17,921 nt of DNA, taken from CAYTRP01 sp964625145. GTDB taxonomy: Bacteria > Sumerlaeota > Sumerlaeia > SLMS01 > JAHLLQ01. The translations under genes and the position numbers were made by a program. This document shows, piece after piece, positions 1 through 7,723 of this stretch. How positions within the stretch are numbered: position 1 is the first letter of the stretch; every line of letters starts with the position of its first letter. The DNA is taken from positions 1-17,921 of the forward strand of contig CAZVAQ010000069.1 in assembly GCA_964625145.1 (NCBI GenBank), in the 5' to 3' direction. The notes under the pieces were generated by a model, which ran no database searches, was not told the DNA's origin, and saw nothing but the letters and a program-made list of their open reading frames with translations.

Positions 1-601
1 CCGCTGCGTACAGCTCACCGACCTTGTCCCAGTTCACGACGTTCCAGAACGCGGCGATGTAGTCGGGCCGGCGGTTCTGGTACTTGAGGTAGTACGCGTG
101 CTCCCACACGTCCAGGCCCAGGATCGGCTTCTTGCCTTCCATGAGCGGGCTGTCCTGATTGGGAGTGGAGAGGACCGCCAGCTTGCCGCCGCTGACGGCG
201 AGCCAGGCCCAGCCCGATCCGAACCGCGTGGCGGCGGCGTTGGCAAAGGCTTCCTTGAACTTGTCCAGACCGCCGAGCTCCTTGTCGATGGCCGAAGCCA
301 AATCGCCCGACGGCTTGCCGGAGGACTTCGGCGACAGAATCTGCCAGAACAGCGAGTGGTTCGCATGACCGCCGCCATTGTTGCGGACCGCCGTGCGGAT
401 GTTCTCCGGTACCGCGTTCAGATCGGAAATCAGGTCCTCGACGGACTTCGCCGCCAGGGCCGGCTGATCCTTCAGGGCGTTGTTCACGTTGTTGATGTAC
501 GCCTGATGATGCTTGGTGTGGTGAATCTCCATGGTGCGCGCGTCGATGTGGGGCTCCAGCGCGTCGAGGGGATAAGGCAGGGGAGGAAGTGTGTAGGCCA
601 T
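1..601 (-). CDS. sodA: superoxide dismutase, Mn-type (C-terminus cut by window edge)
   Basis: Cytoplasmic enzyme that dismutates superoxide to hydrogen peroxide and oxygen. The frame starts at ATG 601 and gives 200 residues, beginning MAYTLPPLPYPLDALEPHID, before running off the left edge; family proteins are about 200-210 aa, so only the last few residues are missing. All four metal ligands are visible: H27 (in MEIHHTKHH), H82 (GGGHANHSLFW), D164 and H168 (LGLDVWEHAYY). The GGGH segment and the outer-sphere Gln in STPNQDSPLM are typical of Mn rather than Fe enzymes (family knowledge); cambialistic use of Fe cannot be excluded. An AAGGA Shine-Dalgarno (complement of 610-614) lies 8 nt before the ATG. 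It is transcribed divergently from the flavoprotein gene at 802. No regulator site is recognised. Confidence 0.95.
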   Translation of the reverse strand, partial: MAYTLPPLPYPLDALEPHIDARTMEIHHTKHHQAYINNVNNALKDQPALAAKSVEDLISDLNAVPENIRTAVRNNGGGHANHSLFWQILSPKSSGKPSGDLASAIDKELGGLDKFKEAFANAAATRFGSGWAWLAVSGGKLAVLSTPNQDSPLMEGKKPILGLDVWEHAYYLKYQNRRPDYIAAFWNVVNWDKVGELYAA

Positions 602-801
602 AGCGTGGTTCCTTTTCTTCGGGAATTGGATCATTCTGGCACAATCGGGCTGAATACTGCCCTCGAAGCCGTGTGAAATGCAAGGGAGCAGGAATCGTCC
701 CAATTGTGCCGGGCGGTGTAAACGAACCCCCCTTGACCCGGTTCCCCCCCGGCGTCGACCCCTTCTTCCCTACTTTACGCCACCCGCGGAGGCGCAGCGC
801 A
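602..801. promoter_or_regulatory. divergent intergenic region with an imperfect inverted repeat
   Basis: This 200-bp spacer separates divergent sodA and the flavoprotein gene and should carry both promoters, although I find no convincing -35/-10 pair. It holds a 12-bp inverted repeat with 11 of 12 positions matching: GGCACAATCGGG at 638-649 and CCCAATTGTGCC at 699-710, centres 61 bp apart. This could be a pair of operator half-sites or a long-loop hairpin. The segment 725-760 is C-rich. The frame of the downstream gene is open back to an ATG at 673, but that stretch looks non-coding. Confidence 0.35.
788..792 (+). promoter_or_regulatory. Shine-Dalgarno GGAGG fixing a TTG start
   Basis: GGAGG lies 9 nt before TTG 802. 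It supports this non-ATG start over the upstream ATG at 673, since the residues after the TTG form the first beta strand of the FAD-binding fold. Confidence 0.7.
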
Positions 802-2163
802 TTGAAAATAGGAATCATCGGAGGCGGTGTCACCGGCATCGCCGAGGCCTATTGGCTGGCCAAGAAGGGCCATCAGGTCACCCTCTACGAGAAGCAGAAC
901 ATCCTGGGCGGCCTGGCTGCGTGGTTCAACATCGCCGGCCGCGACGTCGAGCGGTTCTACCACTTCATCATGACTTGCGACAAGCATTACATCGACCTGC
1001 TCAAGGAGCTGGGCATCGATGACAAGATGAACTGGGTCAACACGCAGACGGCATTCTACCACGGCGGCAAGATCCTTCCCTTCTCGGAGCCGAAGGACAT
1101 CCTGATGTTCAAGCCGCTGTCGATCCCGCAGCGCTTCCGGCTGGCCGCCGTGTTGGCCTACCTGACCAAGATCGCCAAGAAGTGGGAGAAGTTCGAGGAC
1201 CGCCTCGCGTGTGAGTGGCTGCCGAAGACCGCCGGGCGCCGCGCCTGGGAGGTCATCTTCGCCCCCATGCTCGACATGAAGTTCGGCGTCCACCGCGACC
1301 AGATGAGCATGGCGTGGCTGTGGGGCCGCTTCAACATGGTGAGCCAGTACCGCGCCGAGGGACAGACGAAGGAATCGCGCGCGTGGCTCAAGGGCTCCTC
1401 GCGCGTCTTCATCGAGACCATCGAGAGCGAGATGCTCAAGCTCGGCGTCACCATCCACAAGGGCACGCTGGTCGACCGCATCGAAGTGAAGGACGGCAAG
1501 GCCATCGGCATCGTGAAGGACGGCGTTCTGGAGGAGTTCGACCGCGTCGTGTTCTCCGCGCACAGCGGCGCGCTGCAGCCATTGCTGCCGCCAGAAACGG
1601 CGAAGGATCCGTACTTCGCGAAGATCTACGAGCAGAAATACTACGGCGTCACCTGTCTCGTCGCCGCGCTGAAGAAGCCCTTCAACGAATACTTCTGGAC
1701 GTATGTCAGCGACCCCAACATCCCCTTCGTCGGCATCATCAACTACGCCGACTTCACCGCGTGGGAAGGCCAGCCGGGCCACAACGTCATCTATGTGCCG
1801 TGGTACAGCGAGACGCACCAGGAGCCGTACACCACCGACAACGACACGATCATCCGCACGTACGTCGAGGGCCTGAAGAAGGTGAACCCCAAGTTCGACG
1901 AGTCCTGGATCGACGAAGTGATCGTCGGCCGCGATCCCAACGCAGCAATGGTGTGCACGGGGCGCTTCTCGGAGAAGCTCGTTCCGCTGAAGACGCCGAT
2001 CGAGAACCTGACGTTCGCCAACCTGAGCCAGATCTACCCTTCCGACCGCGGCATCTCGCTCGGCATCAAACTCGCCCGCTTCGCCATCAAGACCATCGAA
2101 ACCGGCATCGACAACCCGATGGACTTCTCCCCGAAGACGAGTGAGGCGGAAGTGCCGATCTGA
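802..2163 (+). CDS. FAD-dependent oxidoreductase, amine-oxidase/protoporphyrinogen-oxidase-like
   Basis: A 453-aa flavoprotein. The N-terminus, read from TTG 802, is a textbook dinucleotide-binding fold: KIGIIGGGVTGIAEAYWLAKKGHQVTLYEK has GxGxxG and the acidic end of strand 2, followed by the GG motif in NILGGLAAWF that is typical of the amine-oxidase/phytoene-desaturase/HemY superfamily. The C-terminus (NLTFANLSQIYPSDRGISLGIKLA) is the usual second FAD-contact region. I chose TTG 802 because GGAGG at 788-792 sits 9 nt upstream and the fold starts at once; the in-frame ATG 673 would add 43 residues rich in Pro and Arg that fit no family. The substrate is unknown. Relatives I recall are annotated as protoporphyrinogen-oxidase-like or occur in polysaccharide clusters; haem genes lie 13 kb away but nothing links them directly. 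The gene ends at the inverted-repeat terminator region. Confidence 0.85.
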   Translation: MKIGIIGGGVTGIAEAYWLAKKGHQVTLYEKQNILGGLAAWFNIAGRDVERFYHFIMTCDKHYIDLLKELGIDDKMNWVNTQTAFYHGGKILPFSEPKDILMFKPLSIPQRFRLAAVLAYLTKIAKKWEKFEDRLACEWLPKTAGRRAWEVIFAPMLDMKFGVHRDQMSMAWLWGRFNMVSQYRAEGQTKESRAWLKGSSRVFIETIESEMLKLGVTIHKGTLVDRIEVKDGKAIGIVKDGVLEEFDRVVFSAHSGALQPLLPPETAKDPYFAKIYEQKYYGVTCLVAALKKPFNEYFWTYVSDPNIPFVGIINYADFTAWEGQPGHNVIYVPWYSETHQEPYTTDNDTIIRTYVEGLKKVNPKFDESWIDEVIVGRDPNAAMVCTGRFSEKLVPLKTPIENLTFANLSQIYPSDRGISLGIKLARFAIKTIETGIDNPMDFSPKTSEAEVPI

Positions 2164-2165
2164 TC

Positions 2166-2197
2166 GTTCCTCGTTCCTGGTTCCTCGTTCCTCGTTA
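2166..2197 (+). repeat. heptamer array, left arm of a perfect 32-bp inverted repeat
   Basis: Four units of a 7-bp motif, GTTCCTC, GTTCCTG, GTTCCTC, GTTCCTC, followed by GTTA. The array begins 2 nt after the flavoprotein stop codon. It is an exact reverse complement of 2291-2322. Read from the flavoprotein, the mRNA carries this pyrimidine-rich array directly after its stop. Confidence 0.97.
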
Positions 2198-2207
2198 AAG
2201 AGCAAGA

Positions 2208-2239
2208 AAAGGGCGCCGGTCGATTTCCCGGCGCCCTTT
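2208..2239. terminator. bidirectional intrinsic terminator between convergent genes
   Basis: A perfect 12-bp stem, AAAGGGCGCCGG (2208-2219) and CCGGCGCCCTTT (2228-2239), with an 8-nt loop. On the plus strand the stem is followed by CTTCATTTCT, and on the minus strand by TTCTTGCTCT, so each side has a T-rich run. It lies midway between the convergent stop codons at 2163 and 2328 and is well placed to end both transcripts. Confidence 0.85.
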
Positions 2240-2290
2240 CTTCATTTCTACCAAAATGTTGCGACTTCACCCGAAACCTCAACCTCTCAC

Positions 2291-2322
2291 TAACGAGGAA
2301 CGAGGAACCAGGAACGAGGAAC
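2291..2322 (-). repeat. heptamer array, right arm of the perfect 32-bp inverted repeat
   Basis: An exact reverse complement of 2166-2197. It starts 5 nt after the Hsp70 stop codon when read on the minus strand, so the Hsp70 mRNA has the same GUUCCUC array after its stop as the flavoprotein mRNA. The two arms are 93 bp apart and enclose the terminator hairpin. Confidence 0.97.
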
Positions 2323-2327
2323 TACTC

Positions 2328-4091
2328 TCACGCTCCCGCCTCAATCTCCGACAACAATCTCAACAGCTCCTCCTGGTGCTGCTCCAGCGCGGCGTCGTTG
2401 CCGGTTTCGATGGCGTCGCGCAGTTCGTCCGCGCGGAAGCGCAGGTCGGTGGCGAGGGCGTGGTTGCTGGCGGCTTCCAGCGTGGCCTCGGCGCGTTCGA
2501 GCAGGTGACGGGCTTCCTCGCTGCGCGAATCGGACAGCTTCGACAGCGTCATCTTCGCGACGCGTTCGCGGGCCTCGCGGACCATGCGGTTCTTTTCGTC
2601 GTCCGACAGGCGCTCGGCCGTCGCGCTCACGACGACCTTCTTCTGCACGCCGGTGGCGAGGTCCTCGGCCGTGACTTCGAGGATGCGGTCGGGGTTCAGG
2701 CGGAACGTCACCTCGATGCGCGGCACGCCCTTGGGCGCCGGCGTGATGCCTTCGATGCGCAGCAGGTCGAGGAAGGTGTTCTCGCTGGCGGTGGAAGACT
2801 CGCCCTCGTAGATGGGGAACGAGATGGCTTCCTGGAAGTCCTTGGTCGTCGTGAAGATGTCCTTACCCTCGGTGGGGTAGGTGCTGTTCTTCTCGATGAT
2901 GGCACCGAACTGGTCGTTCTGCAGGCCGACACCGAGGGCGAAGGGCGTCATGTGGATGATGACCGGTCCCTTCGGCATGTCCTTGCCGTAGCGGGTGGCC
3001 AGGCTCTCCTCGACGTCGCCCTCCAGCGGGGCCAGCACCATGGTCTGCACCGCGGCGCCCCGTGCCACGACTTCCTCGGGGGAGATGTCGCGGCTGGGGT
3101 TCTTGCCGATGAACTCGCGGACCTTGCGCTGGATGGAGGGGATGCGCGTGGAACCACCGACGAGCAGGATGACGTCGATGTCCTCCGCCTTCAGGTTCGC
3201 GTTGTCCAATGCCTTCTGCATGGGCTCGACGGTGGCATCGATGAAGTCCTTCGTCATCGCGTCGAACTCGTCGCGCGTCATGGTGTAGTCCAGCGTGAGG
3301 GGCCCCTTGTCGGTCATCGTGATGGCCTCGACCAACACGTGGGTCTCCTTCAGCTCGGACAGCTCGATCTTGGCTTCCTCGGCGGCCTCGCGCAGGCGCT
3401 GCATGGCGATGGGGTCCTGCGAGAGGTCCACGCCGTGCTGGCTCTTGAAGTGCTTCACCAGGAAGTCCGACAGGCGCTTGTCGAAGTCATCGCCGCCAAG
3501 GCGCGTGTTGCCGGAGATGGCGCGCACCTGGAACACGCCGGAGGTGATTTCGATGATCGAGACGTCGAACGTACCGCCGCCAAGGTCGTACACCAGGATG
3601 ATCTGGTCGTCGCCCTTGTCGAGGCCGTAGGCAATGGCGGCCGCGGTGGGCTCGTCGATGATGCGGCGGACATTGAGGCCCGCGATCTCGCCGGCGTCCT
3701 TGGTCGCCTGGCGCTGGGCGTCGGTGAAGTAGGCGGGGACGGTGATGACGGCTTGGTTGATGGGTTCGCCGAAGTAATCCTCCGCGTCCTGCTTCATCTT
3801 CTGCAGGATCATCGCGGAGATTTCCTGGGGCGTGTACTCGCGCCCCTCGATGCGCACGCGATGGTTGGTGCCCATGTGGCGCTTGATGCTGAAGACAGTG
3901 CGGCCGACGTTCATGATCGCGCCGCGCTTGGCCTTCTTCCCCACCAGGACATCGCCGGATTTGGAGAAGCCCACCACCGAGGGCGTGATGCGCTCGCCCA
4001 GGCTGTTGGGCACCACGGTCGGGCCCGTGCGGTCCATGACCGCCATGACGGAGTTCGATGTGCCGAGGTCGATACCCAGGATTCTCGCCAT
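2328..4091 (-). CDS. Hsp70-family chaperone, DnaK-like with noncanonical linker and short lid
   Basis: A 587-aa ATP-dependent chaperone. The nucleotide-binding domain (about 1-360) is intact: GIDLGTSNS at 6-14, K70 in TVFSIKRHMG, DLGGGTFDVS at 169-178, NTRLGGDDFD near 195-204 and VGGSTRIPS at 311-319. The substrate-binding sandwich follows (about 382-490, NPDRILEVTAEDLATG). Two oddities show. The conserved hydrophobic linker (VLLLDVTPLSLG in classical DnaK) reads VIIHMTPFALG and is preceded by about 15 extra residues around EESLATRYGKDMP. The helical lid is short (about 495-587), so the protein is roughly 50 residues under usual DnaK length and lacks the acidic tail. It follows the J-like/TPR gene by 176 bp, suggesting a dedicated pair. 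I see no CIRCE heat-shock operator upstream. It is probably a specialised paralogue rather than the housekeeping DnaK, which would normally sit with grpE or dnaJ. Confidence 0.92.
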   Translation of the reverse strand: MARILGIDLGTSNSVMAVMDRTGPTVVPNSLGERITPSVVGFSKSGDVLVGKKAKRGAIMNVGRTVFSIKRHMGTNHRVRIEGREYTPQEISAMILQKMKQDAEDYFGEPINQAVITVPAYFTDAQRQATKDAGEIAGLNVRRIIDEPTAAAIAYGLDKGDDQIILVYDLGGGTFDVSIIEITSGVFQVRAISGNTRLGGDDFDKRLSDFLVKHFKSQHGVDLSQDPIAMQRLREAAEEAKIELSELKETHVLVEAITMTDKGPLTLDYTMTRDEFDAMTKDFIDATVEPMQKALDNANLKAEDIDVILLVGGSTRIPSIQRKVREFIGKNPSRDISPEEVVARGAAVQTMVLAPLEGDVEESLATRYGKDMPKGPVIIHMTPFALGVGLQNDQFGAIIEKNSTYPTEGKDIFTTTKDFQEAISFPIYEGESSTASENTFLDLLRIEGITPAPKGVPRIEVTFRLNPDRILEVTAEDLATGVQKKVVVSATAERLSDDEKNRMVREARERVAKMTLSKLSDSRSEEARHLLERAEATLEAASNHALATDLRFRADELRDAIETGNDAALEQHQEELLRLLSEIEAGA

Positions 4092-4267
4092 CGGTCCCTA
4101 TGCCTTTCGAAGAGTACTGGAAGTGTGTGCTACGCGGGGGCGCGTGGTGTGGCGCGCGCCAACGGTCCTGATTTCCTTCGCGTCCTGCCAACCCGCTCCC
4201 GCCGGTGGACAAGCTGCTCCATGCCCGGCCGGGCGGGTGTTCCAGCGCCCCGGAGGGCAGGAAAAAA

Positions 4268-5551
4268 TCACCTCAAACGCAGGTCATTCAACGCCTTGCG
4301 GGCAAGGCGATTCTTGGGATCGCGCTCCAGCACCTGCTCGTACGCACGCATGGCCGATTGCTTGTCGCCCTTCATGTCGTACGTCGCACCGATCTCGATC
4401 AACACGTCGTTGTTGTCCGGGTTCATCTTGTGCAGCTTCTTGAAGCAGACCAGTGACTGGGTGAAGATCCCGCGCTCGCGGTACTGCCGCCCCATGTGCA
4501 GGTACGCCTCGGTGATGCTGTCGCGCGCCATCTTGTTCTTGGGATCGATGGCCAGGACCTTGTTCCAGGACATGAACGCCTGGTCCGATTGGTTGTTCTG
4601 CATCTGTGCCCAGCCCAGCATGTTGAGCACGTCCACGTTCTTGGGGTGCTTGCGTGCCAGGATGGTGAGCTCCTTGAGCGCCTCGGGCCAGTCGCCCTCG
4701 TCCATCAGGCCGCCGCACACCTTCAGGTGCGCCTCAAAGTCGTCCGGGTTGAGCTTCAGCACCTCGCGGTAGCGGTTCATGGAGATCGCGCGGCCCTCGT
4801 TCTGGCCGCTGTTCTCCAGCAGGGAGCCATGATACCGGTGCGCCTCGATGATGCACTCGCGCAGGTACTCGTTGTCGCTTTCCTTGTCCAGGCGCGCCTT
4901 CCAGCGATTGACCGCCTCGGTCCAATACTTGGCCGCGCGGTCGTCATCGCCGCTTCGCTCGGACACCAGCGCCAGGTTGTGGATCAGTTCCGCGTTGTCA
5001 GGGTTGTGCGCCAGCGCGCCCTCCCACGCCTCGATCGCCTCGTCATACAACTCGCTGTGGGCAAATTGCATACCCAGCACCATGTTCGCGTAGGTGGCAT
5101 TGTGCCGCGCGCGCACATGGGTGGGATCGGCGTTGAGCACTTCCTCCCAATCGGCCAGTGCATCCGCCCAATCCTTGCGCTCGACCGCCACGTGGCTGCG
5201 CATCATCAGCAGGTGGATGTAACGGTCGCGGGCGGCCACATCGCCAGCCAGCTTGCGATAGGCTGACCGCGCCTCTTCCACGTCCTTGTCGGACGGGGCC
5301 TTGTCGGCCGGCACGCGTTCGTTCGCGTTGAAGAGGAACTCGCCCCGGGGCGCGTTGTAGGTGTGGATGTCTTCCTTGGCGCGTCGCCGGGGATCCTTCA
5401 GGCGGTTGTACGCCTGCTGGATCGTCACAAACCGCTCGGTATGACGCTCCGGATCGAACTTCTTGACCAGCTCCACGAAGGCCGACTTGACCTGAAGGTC
5501 CGTGGCACCTTTTTCCAGCCCAAGGACTGCATAGGGACTGTGTTCAGCCAT
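4268..5551 (-). CDS. J-like domain protein with C-terminal TPR array
   Basis: A 427-aa cytoplasmic protein with no signal peptide or membrane segment. Residues 5-65 form a J-like domain (SPYAVLGLEKGA, then QQAYNRLKDPRRRA as in helices III-IV). Where J proteins carry HPD after helix II, this one has KKFDPERH, so the loop reads DPE at 33-35 and the catalytic His is replaced. From about residue 95 to the end there are roughly seven TPR-like helical pairs (for example WEEVLNADPTHVRARHN, YREVLKLNPDDFEAHLK, YEQVLERDPKNRLARKA). I chose ATG 5551; a TTG five codons upstream (5566) is in frame but no better. The gene precedes the Hsp70, which fits a co-chaperone or client adaptor, with TPRs binding partners. 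Whether it can stimulate Hsp70 ATPase without HPD is uncertain. Confidence 0.9.
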   Translation of the reverse strand: MAEHSPYAVLGLEKGATDLQVKSAFVELVKKFDPERHTERFVTIQQAYNRLKDPRRRAKEDIHTYNAPRGEFLFNANERVPADKAPSDKDVEEARSAYRKLAGDVAARDRYIHLLMMRSHVAVERKDWADALADWEEVLNADPTHVRARHNATYANMVLGMQFAHSELYDEAIEAWEGALAHNPDNAELIHNLALVSERSGDDDRAAKYWTEAVNRWKARLDKESDNEYLRECIIEAHRYHGSLLENSGQNEGRAISMNRYREVLKLNPDDFEAHLKVCGGLMDEGDWPEALKELTILARKHPKNVDVLNMLGWAQMQNNQSDQAFMSWNKVLAIDPKNKMARDSITEAYLHMGRQYRERGIFTQSLVCFKKLHKMNPDNNDVLIEIGATYDMKGDKQSAMRAYEQVLERDPKNRLARKALNDLRLR

Positions 5552-5716
5552 GGTGTCGCCGTCCAATGGTTACTGTGAGAGTCCTGTGATGGGCGTCATC
5601 AAGAAGCCATCAGCGGGGAGGACCCATCCCAAGGCCCCCATGGGGTCGTCGCAAGGGAAGATTGGAAGGTGGTTTGGGTTCGGGATGCCCCGGGTTCTCC
5701 CGGACAGCCCCGGTCC

Positions 5717-7723
5717 TCATGGCGCGTCCGAAGCGCCTTCGCCATTTCTTCCCTGAACTCTGGCCGCCAGGAACCGCTCGTAAGCCTGGGAGTAGGCGCT
5801 GGCCCATTGGGGCTGGCGTTCGAACACCACCGCCCACGCCTTGTCCGCCGCCGCCAAATCGCCCAGCCCTTCATGCGACAGCGCCTCGCGGATGAAGACT
5901 TCCGTGGCGTTGAGCCGCCGTTTGAGCTGGGTCAGTTCCTTGAGCGCCTCCTCATGCTCGCCATGTCGGACGAGGATCTCCGTCAGCGCCGACCGGCAGT
6001 CGGCATAGCCCGGCCACCAGCCCAGCGCCCGCCGCGCGCGCACCTTGGCGGCGGCGATCCGCACCTCCGACTCCCAAAACCCGGGAGTGCGTATGGCCTC
6101 GTAAACCGGCCGGTACTGACTGCTAGCCGCCAAGGGCATCGCCGCCCACGCGGCCAATCCGAGCGCCAACACCGCGAAGACGCCCGCCGCCACCCGGTTC
6201 CCCATCTCCCCCAGGTTCCCCGCCGCGCGGATCTCCAGAGGCGTCCGCAAGTTGCGCAGCATGATCCCAAGTCGAATGCCGGGATAGGGGCGCTCCACCG
6301 GCATGTCCAGGTTCCATTGTCCACCGCGGCCGGGAATCACCACCGGCACCGAGAGCAGGACCACGAACAAGGCCATCCCCATAGGCAACTCCAACGGGAA
6401 GTTCATCATGGCCTGTAGCAGCCACGCGACAAGCATCGCCAACGTGGTCGCCCGCAGCAGGTCGTTGCCAAAGCTTCGTCCCCAATCCGACCGCAGCAGC
6501 GTGAACAACGCGACGCCGACCAACGCCAGCAGCAGGAACATGCCGACGGGGCCGGTCTCGCTCCACGTTTGTAGCACCTCGTTGTGCGCCGCGTTGGTCC
6601 ACAGACCCACATACGGCGCCAACGATTCGTCCTGCAGGGCGATCTCCGACTTCACCGCCGGATAGACGAACGTGAACGTTCCCGCTCCCCAACCAAGGAC
6701 CGGGCGCTCGCGGATCATCTCCAACGTGTTCAGCCAAATCGCCAGCCGGGTGGGGCCGCCTTCCTTCCAGCGCGAAGAGGAGAAGGCCTGCGCAAAGATC
6801 CCTCCGCGGTCGGGCAATTCACCACCGCCCGCAACCACGGCCTCATCGTGCCAAACCGCTGAACCATGCGGATTCACCGGATGATCCACCACGAAGAAGA
6901 GCACCACCACTAGCCAACCAATCGCAGCAAAAAGCACCCGCGACAACCGGCGACGCACCCAACCGGTCGACAACCATTCGCGCATCATCCACACCCAAAG
7001 AAGCGAACCGATGATCAGACTGAAATTGGAGTGCAGCGACCACACCACGATCAACGCCGCCGCCAACACCCACAACGCGACCAGCACCGCCAACACCAGC
7101 CATCGACCACGCACGGAAACCAGCATCCCCAAAGCCACAAGAAACGCCGCCACCAACAAGTCGCCGATGTGACTCGTGTTCCCCAATGAAGCCGTCGACA
7201 GCGCATCGCGCCAATCGCCCAGCGTCTGCCGCACGACAATGGTCCCCGGTGCGAAGGCCTGCAGGAAGTCGAGCGCCAGCACCCACAGCGCGACCAACGT
7301 CGCGGAGCCAACAAACAGCGTGGCCAACGCAATGATCCGCCGCCGGTCGTCCATCACGATCGTTTGGAAAGCGAATGCCAGCACGACGAAGGCGCTGGTA
7401 CGTGTGGCCTCGTCGATGGCCAGGGCCGGCGCTTCCGCCCACAACACAGACAACCATTGCCAGGCCGCATAGACCAACAACAACAAATTCACCGGCTGCA
7501 GAGGCACGCGCACGGCCAACCCGAGCGCTGCCGCCGCGAGCACGCCGCCCGCCAACAGCAACGTCCCCATGCGCAGCAGGACTTCCTTTGGCAAGACGTA
7601 CGAGTCTTGCGCCGTCGGCCAGATGAACAACGGCACCACGAGCACCAGGGCCGCGAGGATCCAGAATGCTGGCCGGCTTTCGCGCGGACCATGAAACGCC
7701 AGTCGGAAGGAGCGGCCTGTCAC
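5717..7723 (-). CDS. O-antigen ligase/Wzy-type polytopic membrane protein with TPR-like tail
   Basis: A 668-aa inner-membrane protein of the O-antigen ligase/polymerase (Wzy_C) superfamily, expected to transfer or polymerise lipid-linked glycans on the periplasmic face. About 11-13 hydrophobic helices run from residue 21 to about 540. Between late helices is the periplasmic loop with RLAIWLNTLEMIRERPVLGWGAGTF and AAHNEVLQTWSETGPVG (H380), matching the family HN..L...E.G.. motif; SLGNTSHIGDLL resembles the GN.N segment. The last 100 residues are soluble and TPR-like (EEALKELTQLKRRL, AADKAWAVVFERQPQW). I chose GTG 7723 because it overlaps the upstream stop codon as GTGA, implying translational coupling to the epimerase; the frame stays open to 8053, but that stretch overlaps the epimerase in another frame and is Arg-rich. 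The acceptor (lipid A, protein or other) cannot be told. Confidence 0.88.
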   Translation of the reverse strand: MTGRSFRLAFHGPRESRPAFWILAALVLVVPLFIWPTAQDSYVLPKEVLLRMGTLLLAGGVLAAAALGLAVRVPLQPVNLLLLVYAAWQWLSVLWAEAPALAIDEATRTSAFVVLAFAFQTIVMDDRRRIIALATLFVGSATLVALWVLALDFLQAFAPGTIVVRQTLGDWRDALSTASLGNTSHIGDLLVAAFLVALGMLVSVRGRWLVLAVLVALWVLAAALIVVWSLHSNFSLIIGSLLWVWMMREWLSTGWVRRRLSRVLFAAIGWLVVVLFFVVDHPVNPHGSAVWHDEAVVAGGGELPDRGGIFAQAFSSSRWKEGGPTRLAIWLNTLEMIRERPVLGWGAGTFTFVYPAVKSEIALQDESLAPYVGLWTNAAHNEVLQTWSETGPVGMFLLLALVGVALFTLLRSDWGRSFGNDLLRATTLAMLVAWLLQAMMNFPLELPMGMALFVVLLSVPVVIPGRGGQWNLDMPVERPYPGIRLGIMLRNLRTPLEIRAAGNLGEMGNRVAAGVFAVLALGLAAWAAMPLAASSQYRPVYEAIRTPGFWESEVRIAAAKVRARRALGWWPGYADCRSALTEILVRHGEHEEALKELTQLKRRLNATEVFIREALSHEGLGDLAAADKAWAVVFERQPQWASAYSQAYERFLAARVQGRNGEGASDAP

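Noticed and set aside
733..776. TTGACC and TACTTT as a promoter for the flavoprotein
   Set aside because: The spacing of about 32 bp is far outside the usual 16-18 bp.
673..801. Upstream ATG start for the flavoprotein
   Set aside because: The extra 43 residues precede the FAD-binding strand with no family support, and a GGAGG sits correctly before TTG 802.
775..2205. A 476-codon open frame on the minus strand opposite the flavoprotein
   Set aside because: It lies antisense to a clear FAD enzyme, and its start reads the heptamer repeat as NEERGTRNEER, a low-complexity artefact.
2166..2322. CRISPR array reading of the heptamer repeats
   Set aside because: Units are 7 bp, tandem without spacers, in two inverted blocks, and no cas genes are nearby.
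4221..4236. GC palindrome GCCCGGCCGGGC between the J-like gene and Hsp70 as terminator
   Set aside because: The T-run of this region lies before, not after, the palindrome on the minus strand, so it does not fit an intrinsic terminator.
2256..4772. An 838-codon open frame on the plus strand opposite the Hsp70 gene
   Set aside because: It begins inside the heptamer repeat, has no recognisable domain, and its Val/Leu/Asp/His-rich composition is what GC-rich antisense frames give; the minus strand encodes a complete Hsp70 here.
5690..5703. Hairpin CCGGG-TTCT-CCCGG after the O-antigen-ligase-like gene as terminator
   Set aside because: The stem is only 5 bp and is not followed by a T-run in the direction of transcription.
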